DNA of 64,000 nt from Nothopassalora personata (taxonomy: Eukaryota > Ascomycota > Dothideomycetes > Mycosphaerellales > Mycosphaerellaceae): the NCBI GenBank assembly GCA_033816765.1, contig CM066287.1, positions 4,526,001 through 4,590,000 of the forward strand, in the 5' to 3' direction. The notes beneath the pieces are model-generated. The model did not search any database. It had not been told where the DNA came from and worked only from the letters and a program-made list of their open reading frames with translations. The position numbers were made by a program, and so were the translations under genes. Of the stretch, positions 12,680 to 23,441 are shown piece after piece (position 1 is the first letter of the stretch; each line of letters starts with the position of its first letter).

Positions 12680-15600
12680 ATGGCTGACAAACACTACATC
12701 GTAGATGACTTGCCGCGGTACACACCTTTCGATCGGCACGTTGGTGCTCCCCGGCGACGTAGATCTAGGCGGCGTATCTTGACCAGGCTGACCATTTGTG
12801 CCATTTTTACCTATGCTGTCTATTCTCATTGGCAGTATTCGACAATACCCCAAACTTCGCCACCATTGTCCTGGGAGCGACTAGAGACCGAGTACGCCAC
12901 ATGCGCCAAACTCCGCCAGGTACCACAAGATCCGAGCGGCCATCGACACAGCAATGCACGCCATATAGCCAGCCAAAGACCCATATTGATCCGTAATGCT
13001 ACGGTATGGACAGGTATGCACGTTTATGATGCATTGCACAATCTCCCAAATCTGACATGGCTTGCTGCACATACAGGCGAGCCCATTATCCAGCCAGCCT
13101 CGAAAGCCGCCCGCGATGGCGAAGTGTACTCATGGCAGACACTAGACGTCTTACTTCACCGAGGTCTCATCGAGCGAGTAGACAGTGAGGTCCCGGGATG
13201 GCGAGCTTCCACTTGGCACGGAAGTCGTCAACGCTCACAAAAGACAGTTGACAGCCGGCATCATCGACATGCATAGCCATACTGGGGTCGACAGCTTGCC
13301 TGATCTGCACGGGAACGACGACACGAACGAGCTTTCGAACGACATCACGCCTTACGTGCGCAGCCTTGACGGGCTGCAGCCGCTTGACCCTCAGCTACAA
13401 GTCATAAAATCTGGCGGCGTGACCACTTCTCTCATCTTACCCCGCAGCGGAAATAATATGGTGCGTTTTTTTCTTGTCTGACTCCCTTCATGTTGAGCCT
13501 CATGCTCTCTGTTACCAACTCGGCTTTTACGGAGAGGCTCGCTAAGGTCAACAGGGCGGAGAAGCCTTTGTGATCAAGCACAGTGTTGGCAAACGCAATG
13601 GCCGTCCCGAACTGAGCATCGAGGATATGCTTGCTGACCCCGATCGTACCTGGCGCTACATGAAGATGGCGTGCGGTGAGAACGCCAAATCTGTGTACGG
13701 TCGTGTTGGACGCGACTTTGGGCCATTTTCTAGGCTCGGAGAGGCCTGGCAGTTTCGGCATGCTTTCGAAGAAGCTACCAAATACAAGAACTCACAAGAC
13801 GACTGGTGTGCAGCTGCAGACAAGGTCGGCCCGCAGCACATGAAGTCTTACCTACCGAGGGAGCTGAAGTGGGAGTCTCTATCGGCCCTCCTCCGTGGAC
13901 AAGTCTTACTGAATACTCATTGCTACACAATTCCCGATCTCGAGAGTTTCGTTGGCTACACGAACGAGTTCAAGTTCGCCATTAGAGCATTCCATCATGC
14001 TCATTCAACGTACTTAGTTCCGGAAGTCTTGAAGCGAGCCTACGGAGGAAGGACGCCAGCCGCGGCACTCTTCGCGGACAACATGTACTACAATGTACTT
14101 CTTTGCGAAGTTTCAAGGCAAGTTGCTGTAGCTGATGCGCCCGATAGGCAGAGTCATACGTGGCATCAGAGCAAGCTGGAAAGCTTTTGTGGGAGGAAGG
14201 TATCACGCCTGGTTAGTATCTCCCTTTTGTGCCTGGTTAACCTTGATGGCCGAAAATTTCACTCCATCGCATGGCATTCTGATCAGACGCTGAGACGCTG
14301 TTCACATGGTGGTGAGAAAGTCCTCTCGCATCAAAGCTAACCGATTGCAGTCTATGTTTCGGACAATCCAGTTCTCAATGCGCAGCACGTTGTCTTTGAA
14401 GCAGCTAAAGCCTACAAGAATGGTCTACCATATCATGTGGCCTTGGCTGGCGTCACAAGCGCATCCGCAGATCTTTTAGGCCTGGGTGAGCGCATCGGGA
14501 AAGTGAACCCTGGATACGATGCGGACATCGTGCTCTGGGACAGCGATCCGCTCAGTGCTGGTGCAACGTGAGTGAATTTCGCTTCCAAGTGCTGGAGAAC
14601 CTCACTGACAACGATTTTGGCCTGCAGGCCCATGCAGGTCTTCATCGATGGCACTCCACAATTCGATCAACCATTCAACTACAGCAAGCCGCTCACGCCT
14701 CCATTAGAGCCATCGCGATACCGAGACCTCGCACAAGACGCTATCGATCACGAAGATATCGTGTTCACTGGAGTTTCCCGGGTCTTGATCGCCGGCCACG
14801 AAGACAAGTTGGAATCTGGAAGCGATGTAGTCATTCGTGGCGGTCAAATTGTCTGCATCGGTTCATGCTCACGGGAAGCCTCGCTGAGTCACAACATCGT
14901 CCATCTCGAGGATGGACACATAACCCCAGCGCTGACAGCTTTCGGCTCGCTCCTCGGTCTGGAGGAGATCGCAGCAGAAGACGATACTTCAGACGGTGCG
15001 AACGATCAGGGCTCCTTCAGCGCTGCAATAGATGGCTTATCGTTCGGGGGCAAGAACTTGAAGGCAGCATACTCCCATGGCGTCACTAGAGCGATTACAG
15101 CCCCTAAATTCGGAGGCGCCGACCACAAAGGCATAAGTGTCGCGTTTCGAACCGGTGCTCTCCATGCTCTCGAGAAGCACGCGGTTGTCCAGCCCCATGT
15201 CGCGCTCCACTATAGCCTTGGTCTGAGCGCGAAGGGTTCGAAGACGCCTTCGATCTCAAGTGCCGTCGCCGAGCTGCGAGCCAAGCTGATGAAAGCCATC
15301 ACCTCGAACTCCACCGCGACCACGGAAGAGGAATTCCTGCAAAAGGCTGTGGCCGACGAGCTAGCTGTGGTCATCAACGTGCACTCCGCAGACGTCATCG
15401 CATCTCTGCTTCGTCTCAAGGAACAAGTAGAGGATGCCATCCACGAGAAGCGCAACAACTCCACTGCCAAGCTCCGACTCGCGATTCTGGGCGGCGCCGA
15501 GTCCCACCTCCTTGCGAACGAGCTCGCTCAAGCGAATGTGGGCGTCTTTCTCGCACCGCTAATCTCATACGGCGTATCATGGGACCAGCGACGCGCCCTT

Positions 15601-15936
15601 ACCGGCGCACCGCTCACAAACGGCACTGCCATTGACGTGTTGCACGCTGCGGGTGTGAAAGTTGCTATTGGTGTGGACGAGGACTGGGAGGCTAGGGACC
15701 TGTTCTTGCAGGCGGGTATCGTACAGGTCAACAGCGGTGGCACGATCAATGGGACGGAGGCGTTGGCTCTTGTGTCTTCTAACATCTACGATATCTTGGG
15801 TGTTGATGAGCGCAAAGGCGGCGGACTTGGGGAGTTCGCCGTGTTCGAAGGAAGCCCGCTTTCGATCAACAGTCAGCTACGAGCTGTGGCTGATGGGAGA
15901 GGGAAGGTCGCTGCGTGGCTCGTGGCAGATAAGTAA
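12680..15936 (+). CDS. Membrane-anchored amidohydrolase-family protein with an apparent +1 frameshift
   Basis: Amidohydrolase superfamily (imidazolonepropionase/dihydroorotase-like metal hydrolases); substrate unknown. Exons: 12680-13460, 13555-14094, 14148-14211, 14351-14567 and 14628-15936. A short basic N-terminus precedes one TM helix (residues 33-51, LTICAIFTYAVYSHW), implying a type II membrane protein. Next come ILIRNATVWTG, the metal-binding GIIDMHSHTG, SGGVTTSLILPRSGNNM, NTHCYTIPDLESFV, FADNMYYNAESY (across the 53-bp intron), PVYVSDNPVLNAQHVVFEAAK and NPGYDADIVLWDSDPLS. The C-terminal part resembles a second, degenerate amidohydrolase unit (IDGLSFGGKNLKAAYSHGVT). The total is about 925 residues if the frame is restored. 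Reading frame is lost at 13195-13197, in a GGG run between ...RVDSEVP and DGELPLG, where one G is surplus. This may be a real lesion or an assembly error. All later exons are clean, which argues for recent loss or an error. Confidence 0.75.
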
Positions 15937-16153
15937 CGCTATATCGGTACAAAATGCCCAGTAATGGGACGAGCGCGATTCGCAACAATCGGCTCATTCT
16001 ATTCGTCAATCGAACGCCATCGACCGCTACCAAGGGTGCCTGGGTATCTTCTTTCCTAGCCATAGATCGCCGACCTACTCCTTCAATGCTTAACCTCGCG
16101 AAAGAAAGGCCGTGACGCGACTCCATCTCGCATCCACAGTTTACTTCGAACTG

Positions 16154-19100
16154 CTACCGCTTCGCTCCTGACACGAACGACACCATGAACTTTCTGAAGT
16201 TTACCACATCACCGCCGATACTGCTGAAGTACGACTGTACTCCATCATCTCCGGCGCCAAGAGTCCTAAGCTCGTTGCCGAGCTGATTCTGGTACGCGAG
16301 GCCACTCTTGCGCATTATCGTCCACTGCAGACTTGCTGCCTCCTGCAAAAGGCTTCGCATCTGGGCGTCTCCTGCATTGAAGTTGCTAGCAGAGATCAGT
16401 GACCAAGGCAGAGGCGCGAACTGCGACAGGATGAAACCGTCGAAGCCTGGCAAGCTAGGCTGTGCGGCACCATCAATGGCAATATCAGGACCGCCCCATG
16501 TCGTTGTCATCTTGGTCAGAACAGAGAAAGCCAAGCGGGCACTCTGCGGGTCAGAAGGGTCGCAAGCAAAACGGGTGATCGAGGCAATGAACGTGTCGAA
16601 CATGCCTTGGTTTGATGGGCTGACGAGGACAGAACCGAGATCGTTGTTCAGGATGACTAGAACGAAATTGAGGTATTCGCGTCTGACCTCACGCAGCTGA
16701 ATCTCGTCATCAGTCCCGGTGATGTCCTGCGACAGACCGCTGAACACCCGTTGGAATAGTGGTGATAATAGCTGATCCAAAATGTCGTAGATCTCGGTCT
16801 TGAAGCCGTACACCACCTGACCCAGTGTTCGGAGGAACAGTGCCATCTCATCGTTTGATGACGCCGAAGAAAGCAGTCCTTGGATCCAACGAGGTAGTTG
16901 TGGCAGCACATAAGCTCCAAGCACGCCAAGTAGACGTGAGAATGCATGACGAGAAGCCGCGCGTAGCTCCGAGTGTTGCTTCAGACTCTCCAGGGCCGTG
17001 AGTATACTATCACTCGCCGTCACAAACTCTTGCGAGACTTCGGCAGCTGGCGGTCCACCAGGGGAAGAACCTGGTGTCCAGTCCGAAAAACCATTGGCAA
17101 GAGAGCCAAGAGCAGTGACAATGTGATGTGTCTGCAATATAGCCCGTTCGTCACCACTGCTGGCAGCAGCCAGATGATTGTTAAGGTCGCTGACAAGAGG
17201 ACTGATGACAGACTTTGCAATGGTGACCTTGGTCGCGGCTGGAACATTTTGTGTAGATGCCACGAGCCCAGTAGCCTCGAACAGATACTGCTGACTCTGG
17301 AACGTGGCGTCTGACGATTGAGCGTTGTCGTCCGATGAAGTGTCATCGTCGTCTTTATCAGCTGGCAGCTCCGCCTTGATTGGGAGCAAATCGGCAATGG
17401 CTTGAACTACGGTATGGGCGAACTCCCCAAGTTGTGCTCGCAAATGCCGAACGAAGCGTTGGAACAGATACCACGACCGTAGCCGCACTTTCTTGTGGCT
17501 GCTGTGCACCAGCGAGACGAAGCTTTCCAGCACTTTCGGAATATGGCCGATGTTCTGCTCGAAGTATTGAACATAACGAACACATATCTCCATGTACTGC
17601 AGCTGTACCGCCGGGTGCGGGTAGGAAGCCAGACCCGAGTCCACGAGCGTCGACATCATCTCCACAAGTCTAGTCGAGGCTTCAGAAGTTGGCTTGCTCT
17701 TGTGGTATATGCCGCCATTCTTTATGGCAAGCTCGCCGAAATGGTGCATTTCCAGTAGGGCGAGGTCGAGGTCTCTCCAGTTCAGGCTGGCATCGTTCGA
17801 AGAGAGTTTTTCGAGTGTACTTGCCACGACCCTGGTCAGCGTGTTGATGTAGAGTGCTTCGTCCACGGCTGCTACTGTCTGCTGCAAGACGTGGAGCCTC
17901 TTTCTCAACTCCTCAAACTCGGCCTCGTCAGTCTGGTCATCATCATCGCCCCAAGATGCAGTTTCATCATACTTCATCTTTGCGATGATGGCGTCTAAGA
18001 TGGGCGGAAGCATGCTTGCATAGTGGCCAGGAAGACTCGATTTCGACTTTTGAACCAGTTTTCGGAACATGGTCAACAGGTCTGTCAGGGACGGGATCAC
18101 TGCAGAGCATATCTCGTCATACTCATCCGCAAAGAACCGCAGAAGATGGGGAACGAAGTTCTGTAACTGCTGGTCGGCCTTGGACCTCGTCTGCTCATCA
18201 ACGTTGTCGGCGTCTAAGACCTTGACAATGTCGAAGATGACATTGTTGACGAGCTTGGCAACAGTCTCTGCAAGGTCGGTGTCATATTCCGGCGTAGTTC
18301 GAAGATCCGTCAGTGCCTTACTCGAAACTAGTGGTCCAATGATACCACCAAGGTTAAGATAATTGATCAGCTCGACCTTGTCGTTCGGCGGCATCTTTTT
18401 CGCGACCGTCTCACTAAAGGTGTCGATGGCGGCGTCTCTTGCTCGTGCCTCTCTGCTGTCTGCAATGAATGTGCCCTGCTGTCCTGCAATTTCCAAAAGA
18501 GCTGTCTGGATCCTCTCATTGATGACGAGCCAGATGTCGATCCAGCTAACCCACTTTGCGATCGTTCTCAGACACATCTCCACCAGTCCAAGGTCCAATT
18601 GACCCCACCGCGACAGAAGCTCTTGCCATGTTGCTGCAATCTTGTTGACGTCTTTTACTCGCACCAAATCCTTTAGCTCCGTGCTTCGCTTTTGCTCCTC
18701 TGGGCTTCTGGGAATCATGACATCCGCAATTTCGTCGTGGATGGAGCCGAGAATACGCAGAAACATGACCGTAGCGACACCACCGGCATCCCCTTCGGCA
18801 CTTGCCAGTCCGATGAAGTCGTCGAAGAAAGTACTCCAGTCCGAAGCGTAGAGGAATGTGAACAGATAGGTAATGGTCTGCGTCAGCTTGTTCTGGATGG
18901 ATGGCGTGTCGATCTCTGCAGAGCCCGGGGTGTATCGAGCCTCGATGTATTCCATCAAGCGCTGCCGCACATCGTTGAGGCCTGTCTGGCCCAGCCGCCG
19001 TGTCTGCACGGCCGTGTTCACGATCTCCAAGCACACCAGCCGCACCACCTCAGAGGGCGCCGGACGCCGTATGAACAGGGTGAGACACACATGCCAAGCA

Positions 19101-19210
19101 TCTGAAGCCTCTCTCAACTGACCAAGGAATTCGTACGCCTGAGCCTTGAGGTTTTGGTCGGTGGTGGGGTTGAACGCAAGCTCGATGGCGCTCTCGACCT
19201 GTGAGTCCAT
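16154..19210 (-). CDS. LOS1: Exportin-T, tRNA nuclear export receptor
   Basis: Karyopherin that carries mature tRNA out of the nucleus with Ran-GTP. Intronless, 1018 residues from the ATG at 19210; the upstream in-frame GTG at 19219 is not needed. The N-terminus MDSQVESAIELAFNPTTDQ and the segment QAYEFLGQLREASDAWHVCL match the importin-beta/Xpo1 N-terminal repeats. LASDWSTFFDDF-like sequence (YASDWSTFFDDFIGLAS), VMFLRILGSIHDEIADVMI and KWVSWIDIWLVINERIQTAL are typical of Los1/XPOT. The rest is helical HEAT-like repeats, with an acidic DKDDDDTSSDDNAQSSD loop in the middle. The length is close to that of yeast Los1. Its 3' end lies about 220 bp from the convergent amidohydrolase stop. Confidence 0.93.
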   Translation of the reverse strand: MDSQVESAIELAFNPTTDQNLKAQAYEFLGQLREASDAWHVCLTLFIRRPAPSEVVRLVCLEIVNTAVQTRRLGQTGLNDVRQRLMEYIEARYTPGSAEIDTPSIQNKLTQTITYLFTFLYASDWSTFFDDFIGLASAEGDAGGVATVMFLRILGSIHDEIADVMIPRSPEEQKRSTELKDLVRVKDVNKIAATWQELLSRWGQLDLGLVEMCLRTIAKWVSWIDIWLVINERIQTALLEIAGQQGTFIADSREARARDAAIDTFSETVAKKMPPNDKVELINYLNLGGIIGPLVSSKALTDLRTTPEYDTDLAETVAKLVNNVIFDIVKVLDADNVDEQTRSKADQQLQNFVPHLLRFFADEYDEICSAVIPSLTDLLTMFRKLVQKSKSSLPGHYASMLPPILDAIIAKMKYDETASWGDDDDQTDEAEFEELRKRLHVLQQTVAAVDEALYINTLTRVVASTLEKLSSNDASLNWRDLDLALLEMHHFGELAIKNGGIYHKSKPTSEASTRLVEMMSTLVDSGLASYPHPAVQLQYMEICVRYVQYFEQNIGHIPKVLESFVSLVHSSHKKVRLRSWYLFQRFVRHLRAQLGEFAHTVVQAIADLLPIKAELPADKDDDDTSSDDNAQSSDATFQSQQYLFEATGLVASTQNVPAATKVTIAKSVISPLVSDLNNHLAAASSGDERAILQTHHIVTALGSLANGFSDWTPGSSPGGPPAAEVSQEFVTASDSILTALESLKQHSELRAASRHAFSRLLGVLGAYVLPQLPRWIQGLLSSASSNDEMALFLRTLGQVVYGFKTEIYDILDQLLSPLFQRVFSGLSQDITGTDDEIQLREVRREYLNFVLVILNNDLGSVLVSPSNQGMFDTFIASITRFACDPSDPQSARLAFSVLTKMTTTWGGPDIAIDGAAQPSLPGFDGFILSQFAPLPWSLISASNFNAGDAQMRSLLQEAASLQWTIMRKSGLAYQNQLGNELRTLGAGDDGVQSYFSSIGGDVVNFRKFMVSFVSGAKR

Positions 19211-19757
19211 AGTAATCACCGTCTCTTCTCGGTTAATGTGATGCTGCTGCGGTATGATGGTACATCAAACATGGTAGCACGGTAGCTGGGAGGCAGCCTA
19301 TGTACACATGTTGACGCTTCGTTCGTTGACGTTTTAAGTGAGGCGTCGTTGGTGAGGTGTGTTGAGAGTGTGGACGAATATCTGCCACGTCGAACGTCAG
19401 CAGGGGATTGGACTTCGTTCGAGTGTACACGGCGTCAAGTAAAGGTTGTGGTGTTGTGGCAGTGGAATGTTGAGTTCCTAATTGCATGTGGTTGTTGGCT
19501 TTGAATGTCTTGTGACGAAACATAGAAATCGCTTCGACACCCCACCACATCACGCTAGTTCTAGCGGCACTGTTCCGGAACAGGCAACATGTCGAATGTG
19601 CCTTATATCTGTTTATCACATTTACAACATCGTTCCTGAGCTAAAATAGGAGAGTCGTTCATCATTCTGAATATGTACATACACACTGGGTATCACGTCC
19701 GACTCCGCATTAACCTCTGCCTTTCCAATGGCAGACCAACCCTCATGCGTATTAGCA
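19211..19757. other. Intergenic spacer upstream of LOS1
   Basis: Contains the LOS1 promoter and leader and the 3' flank of the next minus-strand gene. No supported gene or repeat. Confidence 0.45.
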
Positions 19758-20763
19758 CTACCTTCCATCTGGAGGTGGTGGGAAAGTGATGTTTTCTCTG
19801 AACGGCAATGGGCCGCTGGGTCCCGCACTACGGGTATAGGGCAGCTGTTCACCGTTGAGCTGCGAAAAGGCCGTCGTCCTAGGCGTCATGGGGTTATGTA
19901 CTCCGAATCCTGGTGTGTTTGGGGTTTTGGGCAGGTTCAGGAACAATTGTCTGTTCCGCTCTCGCCTTTCTTCTTTGCTCAAGTCGTCGTCTTCATAGCC
20001 GTACATCGAGAGCTTCTTCATCTCCATGTCGGTCTCGTACTCTGCGTTTCGCGCAGTCTTCTCTTCCTCTGTGGGACGGAGATTCCATATGGAGTAGAAG
20101 AGGTATGTGGCGAATAAGGCCCTGTTCTTTTGTCAGCTGCGGTTCCAAGCGGCAAACCACAAAGTTGACACTCACATCATCACAATGACCACAGCGAATA
20201 AGGCTCTCGCTTGCATGCAGTACCCACGGTTGCCAGGCGTGGCATAGCTGCATCCTTTGCTGAGATACCATGGCAAGCCAGACGACGGATGGTTCAGATC
20301 AGTCATGTCCGGCCGTGACTGGTAGTATATGCTGACGGAGAATAGGGCAACCAGCAGTGCATGCACGAAAACGCTCAAAGCCGGGATGAAGCAATGCAAC
20401 ACATACATCGAAGCTTTGACAAGCAGGATGAACATGCTCAACAGTGATATCACTACGTTGAAAGTCGTCAGGCTGGTATACTGTCAGCGGCACAATATGT
20501 GCTGAAGAAGGGTAGTCTCACTAATGACTCCATATGATGGGTACATGCGGTGTCTGCCAGTTCGCATAGGCATAGAGGATCGAGTTTGGAGCACTATTGA
20601 AGCCCCTGTCGAATCCATTCTGCCAGAGCTTCGTGCGATAAGTGTTGGGATGCGCAATTCCCGTCAACGTCAAGCAGCCGACTGTCAAGAGGAATTCGAG
20701 GACTAGAAGGCCTACCATGACCCTCGGCCACCGCCATCGTCGCGCAAACCAGATTCGCGGCAT
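19758..20763 (-). CDS. Four-TM fungal membrane protein
   Basis: Conserved-looking fungal integral membrane protein of unknown function. Exons 20763-20522, 20472-20176 and 20121-19758 give 300 residues. The first intron is GTGAGA..ACCAG (49 bp, CTGAC branch), the second GTGAGT..ACAG. Four hydrophobic helices lie at about residues 14-37 (VMVGLLVLEFLLTVGCLTL), 85-107 (NVVISLLSMFILLVKASMYV), 109-132 (IPALSVFVHALLVALFSVSI) and 176-199 (ALFAVVIVMMALFATYLFYS). The cytoplasmic-looking tail begins WNLRPTEEEK and is polar and proline-rich. The loop between helices 3 and 4 has two cysteines (KGCSYATPGNRGYC). A MARVEL-like fold is possible but unproven. The start ATG at 20763 is preferred over an upstream TTG. 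The first-intron acceptor has an alternative, so the residues around the junction SHYLTTF are slightly uncertain. Confidence 0.8.
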
Positions 20764-20908
20764 GATGTTCTGACGCTGCAATCCACTGCCTCACGTCTCT
20801 TGCGTGTGTCCGCGCACCCGTTGTGCCCTTCGACGTCGGGTCTTTGCAACCGACAGCTCGCTGCGCACTGCGCTTTTTCGTCTCGAGGATTCCGTCGCTG
20901 GTCTTTTC

Positions 20909-20909
20909 G

Positions 20910-20946
<37 letters not shown>

Positions 20947-20971
20947 CGTCGTCGTCGTTGTCGTCGTCGTC
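20909..20971 (+). repeat. (GTT/GTC)n trinucleotide microsatellite
   Basis: About eleven GTT units pass into GTC-rich units. The tract lies about 145 bp upstream of the four-TM gene start, so in its promoter or leader, where it reads as AAC/GAC. Short glutamine or valine frames across it are artefacts of the repeat. Confidence 0.9.
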
Positions 20972-21612
20972 CTGCGGCCAAGGCGCCGTGAGTCTCACTT
21001 ATATCAAAGCATCGTGGTAAGAAGAGTGATGAAGACTACAGGGGATGAGATACAAGCACTACTTACTACTGTGCCGTGAGATGTTCCATGCACGGCGGGC
21101 GGGCCACGCACACATCACGTTGCACTGCCGCGCCGACACCACCGAGTCCCGTCACGAGCATCTCGCTGCACTGTGGGAAATACTGTCCAGCCTCGAGCGA
21201 AGCAGAGCTGCAGAATACGCGCTGCGTCGACGAATCACAGCTGCAATGCCCGCCAAGCTCCAAGGGAAAGCCAGCCTTCCTGGACATTCCCGTGACCTTT
21301 GCTGACCCGGACAGCAAACAGCAACGAGAGCACTGGCAGACGAGTGATGGATAACAACAGATCACTAGATTCACTAGATTCACTACCACAGCCTCGACCA
21401 TGAGATGCGATGGGGACAGTGAACATCATCCGCACCACTGCCGCGGAAGCTGATCAGAGCGCAACAGCTAGTGGCTGTATGAGATGCCGTTTGTGTTGTC
21501 CGGCTGCCATACAGCCTCTTGAGAAGATACATTTAGCCATGCAAAGGTAGGCTTCATTCTCCCTGTTTCAGCCATATCGCCTTGCCAAGTCGCCCGGTAC
21601 CCTTCCCTGGCC
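20972..21612. other. Intergenic spacer between divergent genes
   Basis: Separates the leftward four-TM gene from the rightward monooxygenase relic. It includes a near-tandem run of CACTAGATT at about 21363-21381. No supported gene. Confidence 0.4.
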
Positions 21613-23127
21613 ATGATGCCGACACCTACCTCAGAGATGTCCAAGGTGGACGTGCTGATAGTGGGAGCTGGCCCAGCCGGGCTTATGGCAGCCAGTAAAG
21701 ACGCGCATCGTCGACAAGCGAGGGACCAAGATCTTCAATGGACAAGCCGACGGATTGCAATCTCGAACACTCGAGATCTTCGACTCGTTTGACTTCGCAT
21801 CTCGAGTATGGCGAGAGAGCAACCATATGCTGGAAATCAATCTGTGGAACCCAAACGAGAAGGGCGAACTCTTCTGCTCAGCGGATCTTGCATCCCTACA
21901 AGCTGACATACCGATACTGTGACTGGTGGACAGCATATCAAATCGGTGAGTATCATCGCTCTCGGTGCTTGAGCTTCGATCTTGTGCTCATATCACACTT
22001 CACTAGGCCAACGAGTTAGTGACAACTGCTCACTCAAAGAACGGATATTCCTGGCGGGTGATTCTTTTCACCTCCATAGCCCAAAGGCAGGCCAGGGCAT
22101 GAATGTCAGCATGCAAGACACCTACAATCTAGGTTGGAAACTCGGCGCAGTCATCAACGGACACAGCGACAGAGCAATCTTGAAGACATACCAGTCCGAA
22201 CGTCGCCGCGTTGCACAAGACCTCATCGACTTTGACCACCGCTTCTCTCGCCTCTTCTCGGGACGACCAGCCACGGATGTGATGGACGAGGAAGGCATCT
22301 CTATGTCCGAATTCAAGGAAGCTTTCGAGAAAGGCAACATATTCGCCAGCGGCATTGCCGTCGACTACGGCAAATCGCTGCTGGTGGCGAAAGAAGGCTC
22401 AGCGGCAGATCAAGGCGACGGTACAGAGGTTGCCAGCAAAGACGAGGGAGCTCATAGCAAACAGGATCTGGCTCTCAATATCAAGTTGGGCATGAGGATG
22501 CCTTCTTTCAAAGTCCTCAACCAATCCGATGCTCGACCCTGGCATTTGCAGGAACTGCTTCCGTCGAATGGACGCTGGCGACTGGTCATCTTTGCTGGTA
22601 ATATCCTCGACAGAACACAATCTGCACGGTTGGCTGCAATAGGAGAGAAGCTCAATGCCCGAGGCTCCTTCATCCGTCGCTTTACACCCGCCGACAAGGC
22701 CATCGACAGCATCATTGAGTGTCTGGCCGTTCACTCATCACCGAGGAAAGAAGTGGACATCTTCCACTTCCCTCTGATATTCCGGCCCTTCTCGCAGACC
22801 GACGGCTGGGACTACTCCAAGATCTTGGTCGATGACCTCTCGTATCATGAAGGACACGGTGAGGCCTACAAGAACTATGGTATAGATCCACAGAAGGGAT
22901 GTGCAGTCATCATTCGCCCTGATCAATACACCAGCTGGGTAGGAGAGGTGGACGATTACGACACGATGAACAAATTCTTCTCGGGCTTTATGCAAGAGCA
23001 GAAGGACGGCAACCAGGACAGCATCGATGCCCCCAAAGGGTGGGCAGGCTATGGACATGAAGAATTGAATGATGCGATGAAAGCCATGAACGGGACGACA
23101 AACGGGATCGACTCGGGTGCTCTTTGA
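21613..23127 (+). pseudogene. FAD-dependent phenol 2-monooxygenase-like gene with internal deletions
   Basis: Relic of the phenol hydroxylase family (FAD/NADPH aromatic hydroxylases, normally about 600-650 residues). From ATG 21613 the FAD Rossmann motif VLIVGAGPAGLMAAS is intact, then the frame breaks. Continuing in another frame is KTRIVDKRGTKIFNGQADG, then SRTLEIFDSFDFASRVW and NHMLEINLWNPNEKGE. That ends abruptly. The next recognisable segment, again in a new frame, is QRILHPYKLTYRYCDWWTAY. It joins over an intron (21946-22006, GTGAGT..CTAG) to QIGQRV, the second FAD motif RIFLAGDSFHLHSPKAGQGM and NVSMQDTYNLGWKLG. The thioredoxin-like C-terminus to 23127 is uninterrupted. Missing are roughly 8 residues after the first motif and some 200 or more in the middle, covering most of the substrate-binding part. 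The surviving 3' frame of over 370 codons is clean, so the damage looks recent. Confidence 0.75.
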
Positions 23128-23441
23128 GGACGAAGAGTCAATAGACACGGTGTCTACCAATGCTCTGCCAAAGGCTCTCACCACCACAGCAGTCACAGCT
23201 ACTCAAAACCCCTACCGACGAGCCAGTCCAAATACAGCTCTACAACCTTTAGCCAGCCATCCATTAAACGCGAGAAAAACTTCCCAGCCCGTCTTATCCT
23301 TCATCCAGAAGTGAGGCCCCTCTCCATCACTTCGATACGCCATAAGAAATGCCTGCCAAAGAAAAGAAAAAAGCCAATGTCAAACATGCGAATAGGGGGT
23401 ATCTTCATCTTTTTCAAATCAATTTCTTCTTGGCCTCGCCA
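23128..23441. other. Short spacer between convergent 3' ends
   Basis: Holds the 3' flanks of the monooxygenase relic and the minus-strand gene that follows. No gene or repeat seen. Confidence 0.45.

Noticed and set aside
20712..21079. Poly-Gln, poly-Asn and poly-Val frames
   Set aside because: They are direct translations of the GTT/GTC microsatellite.
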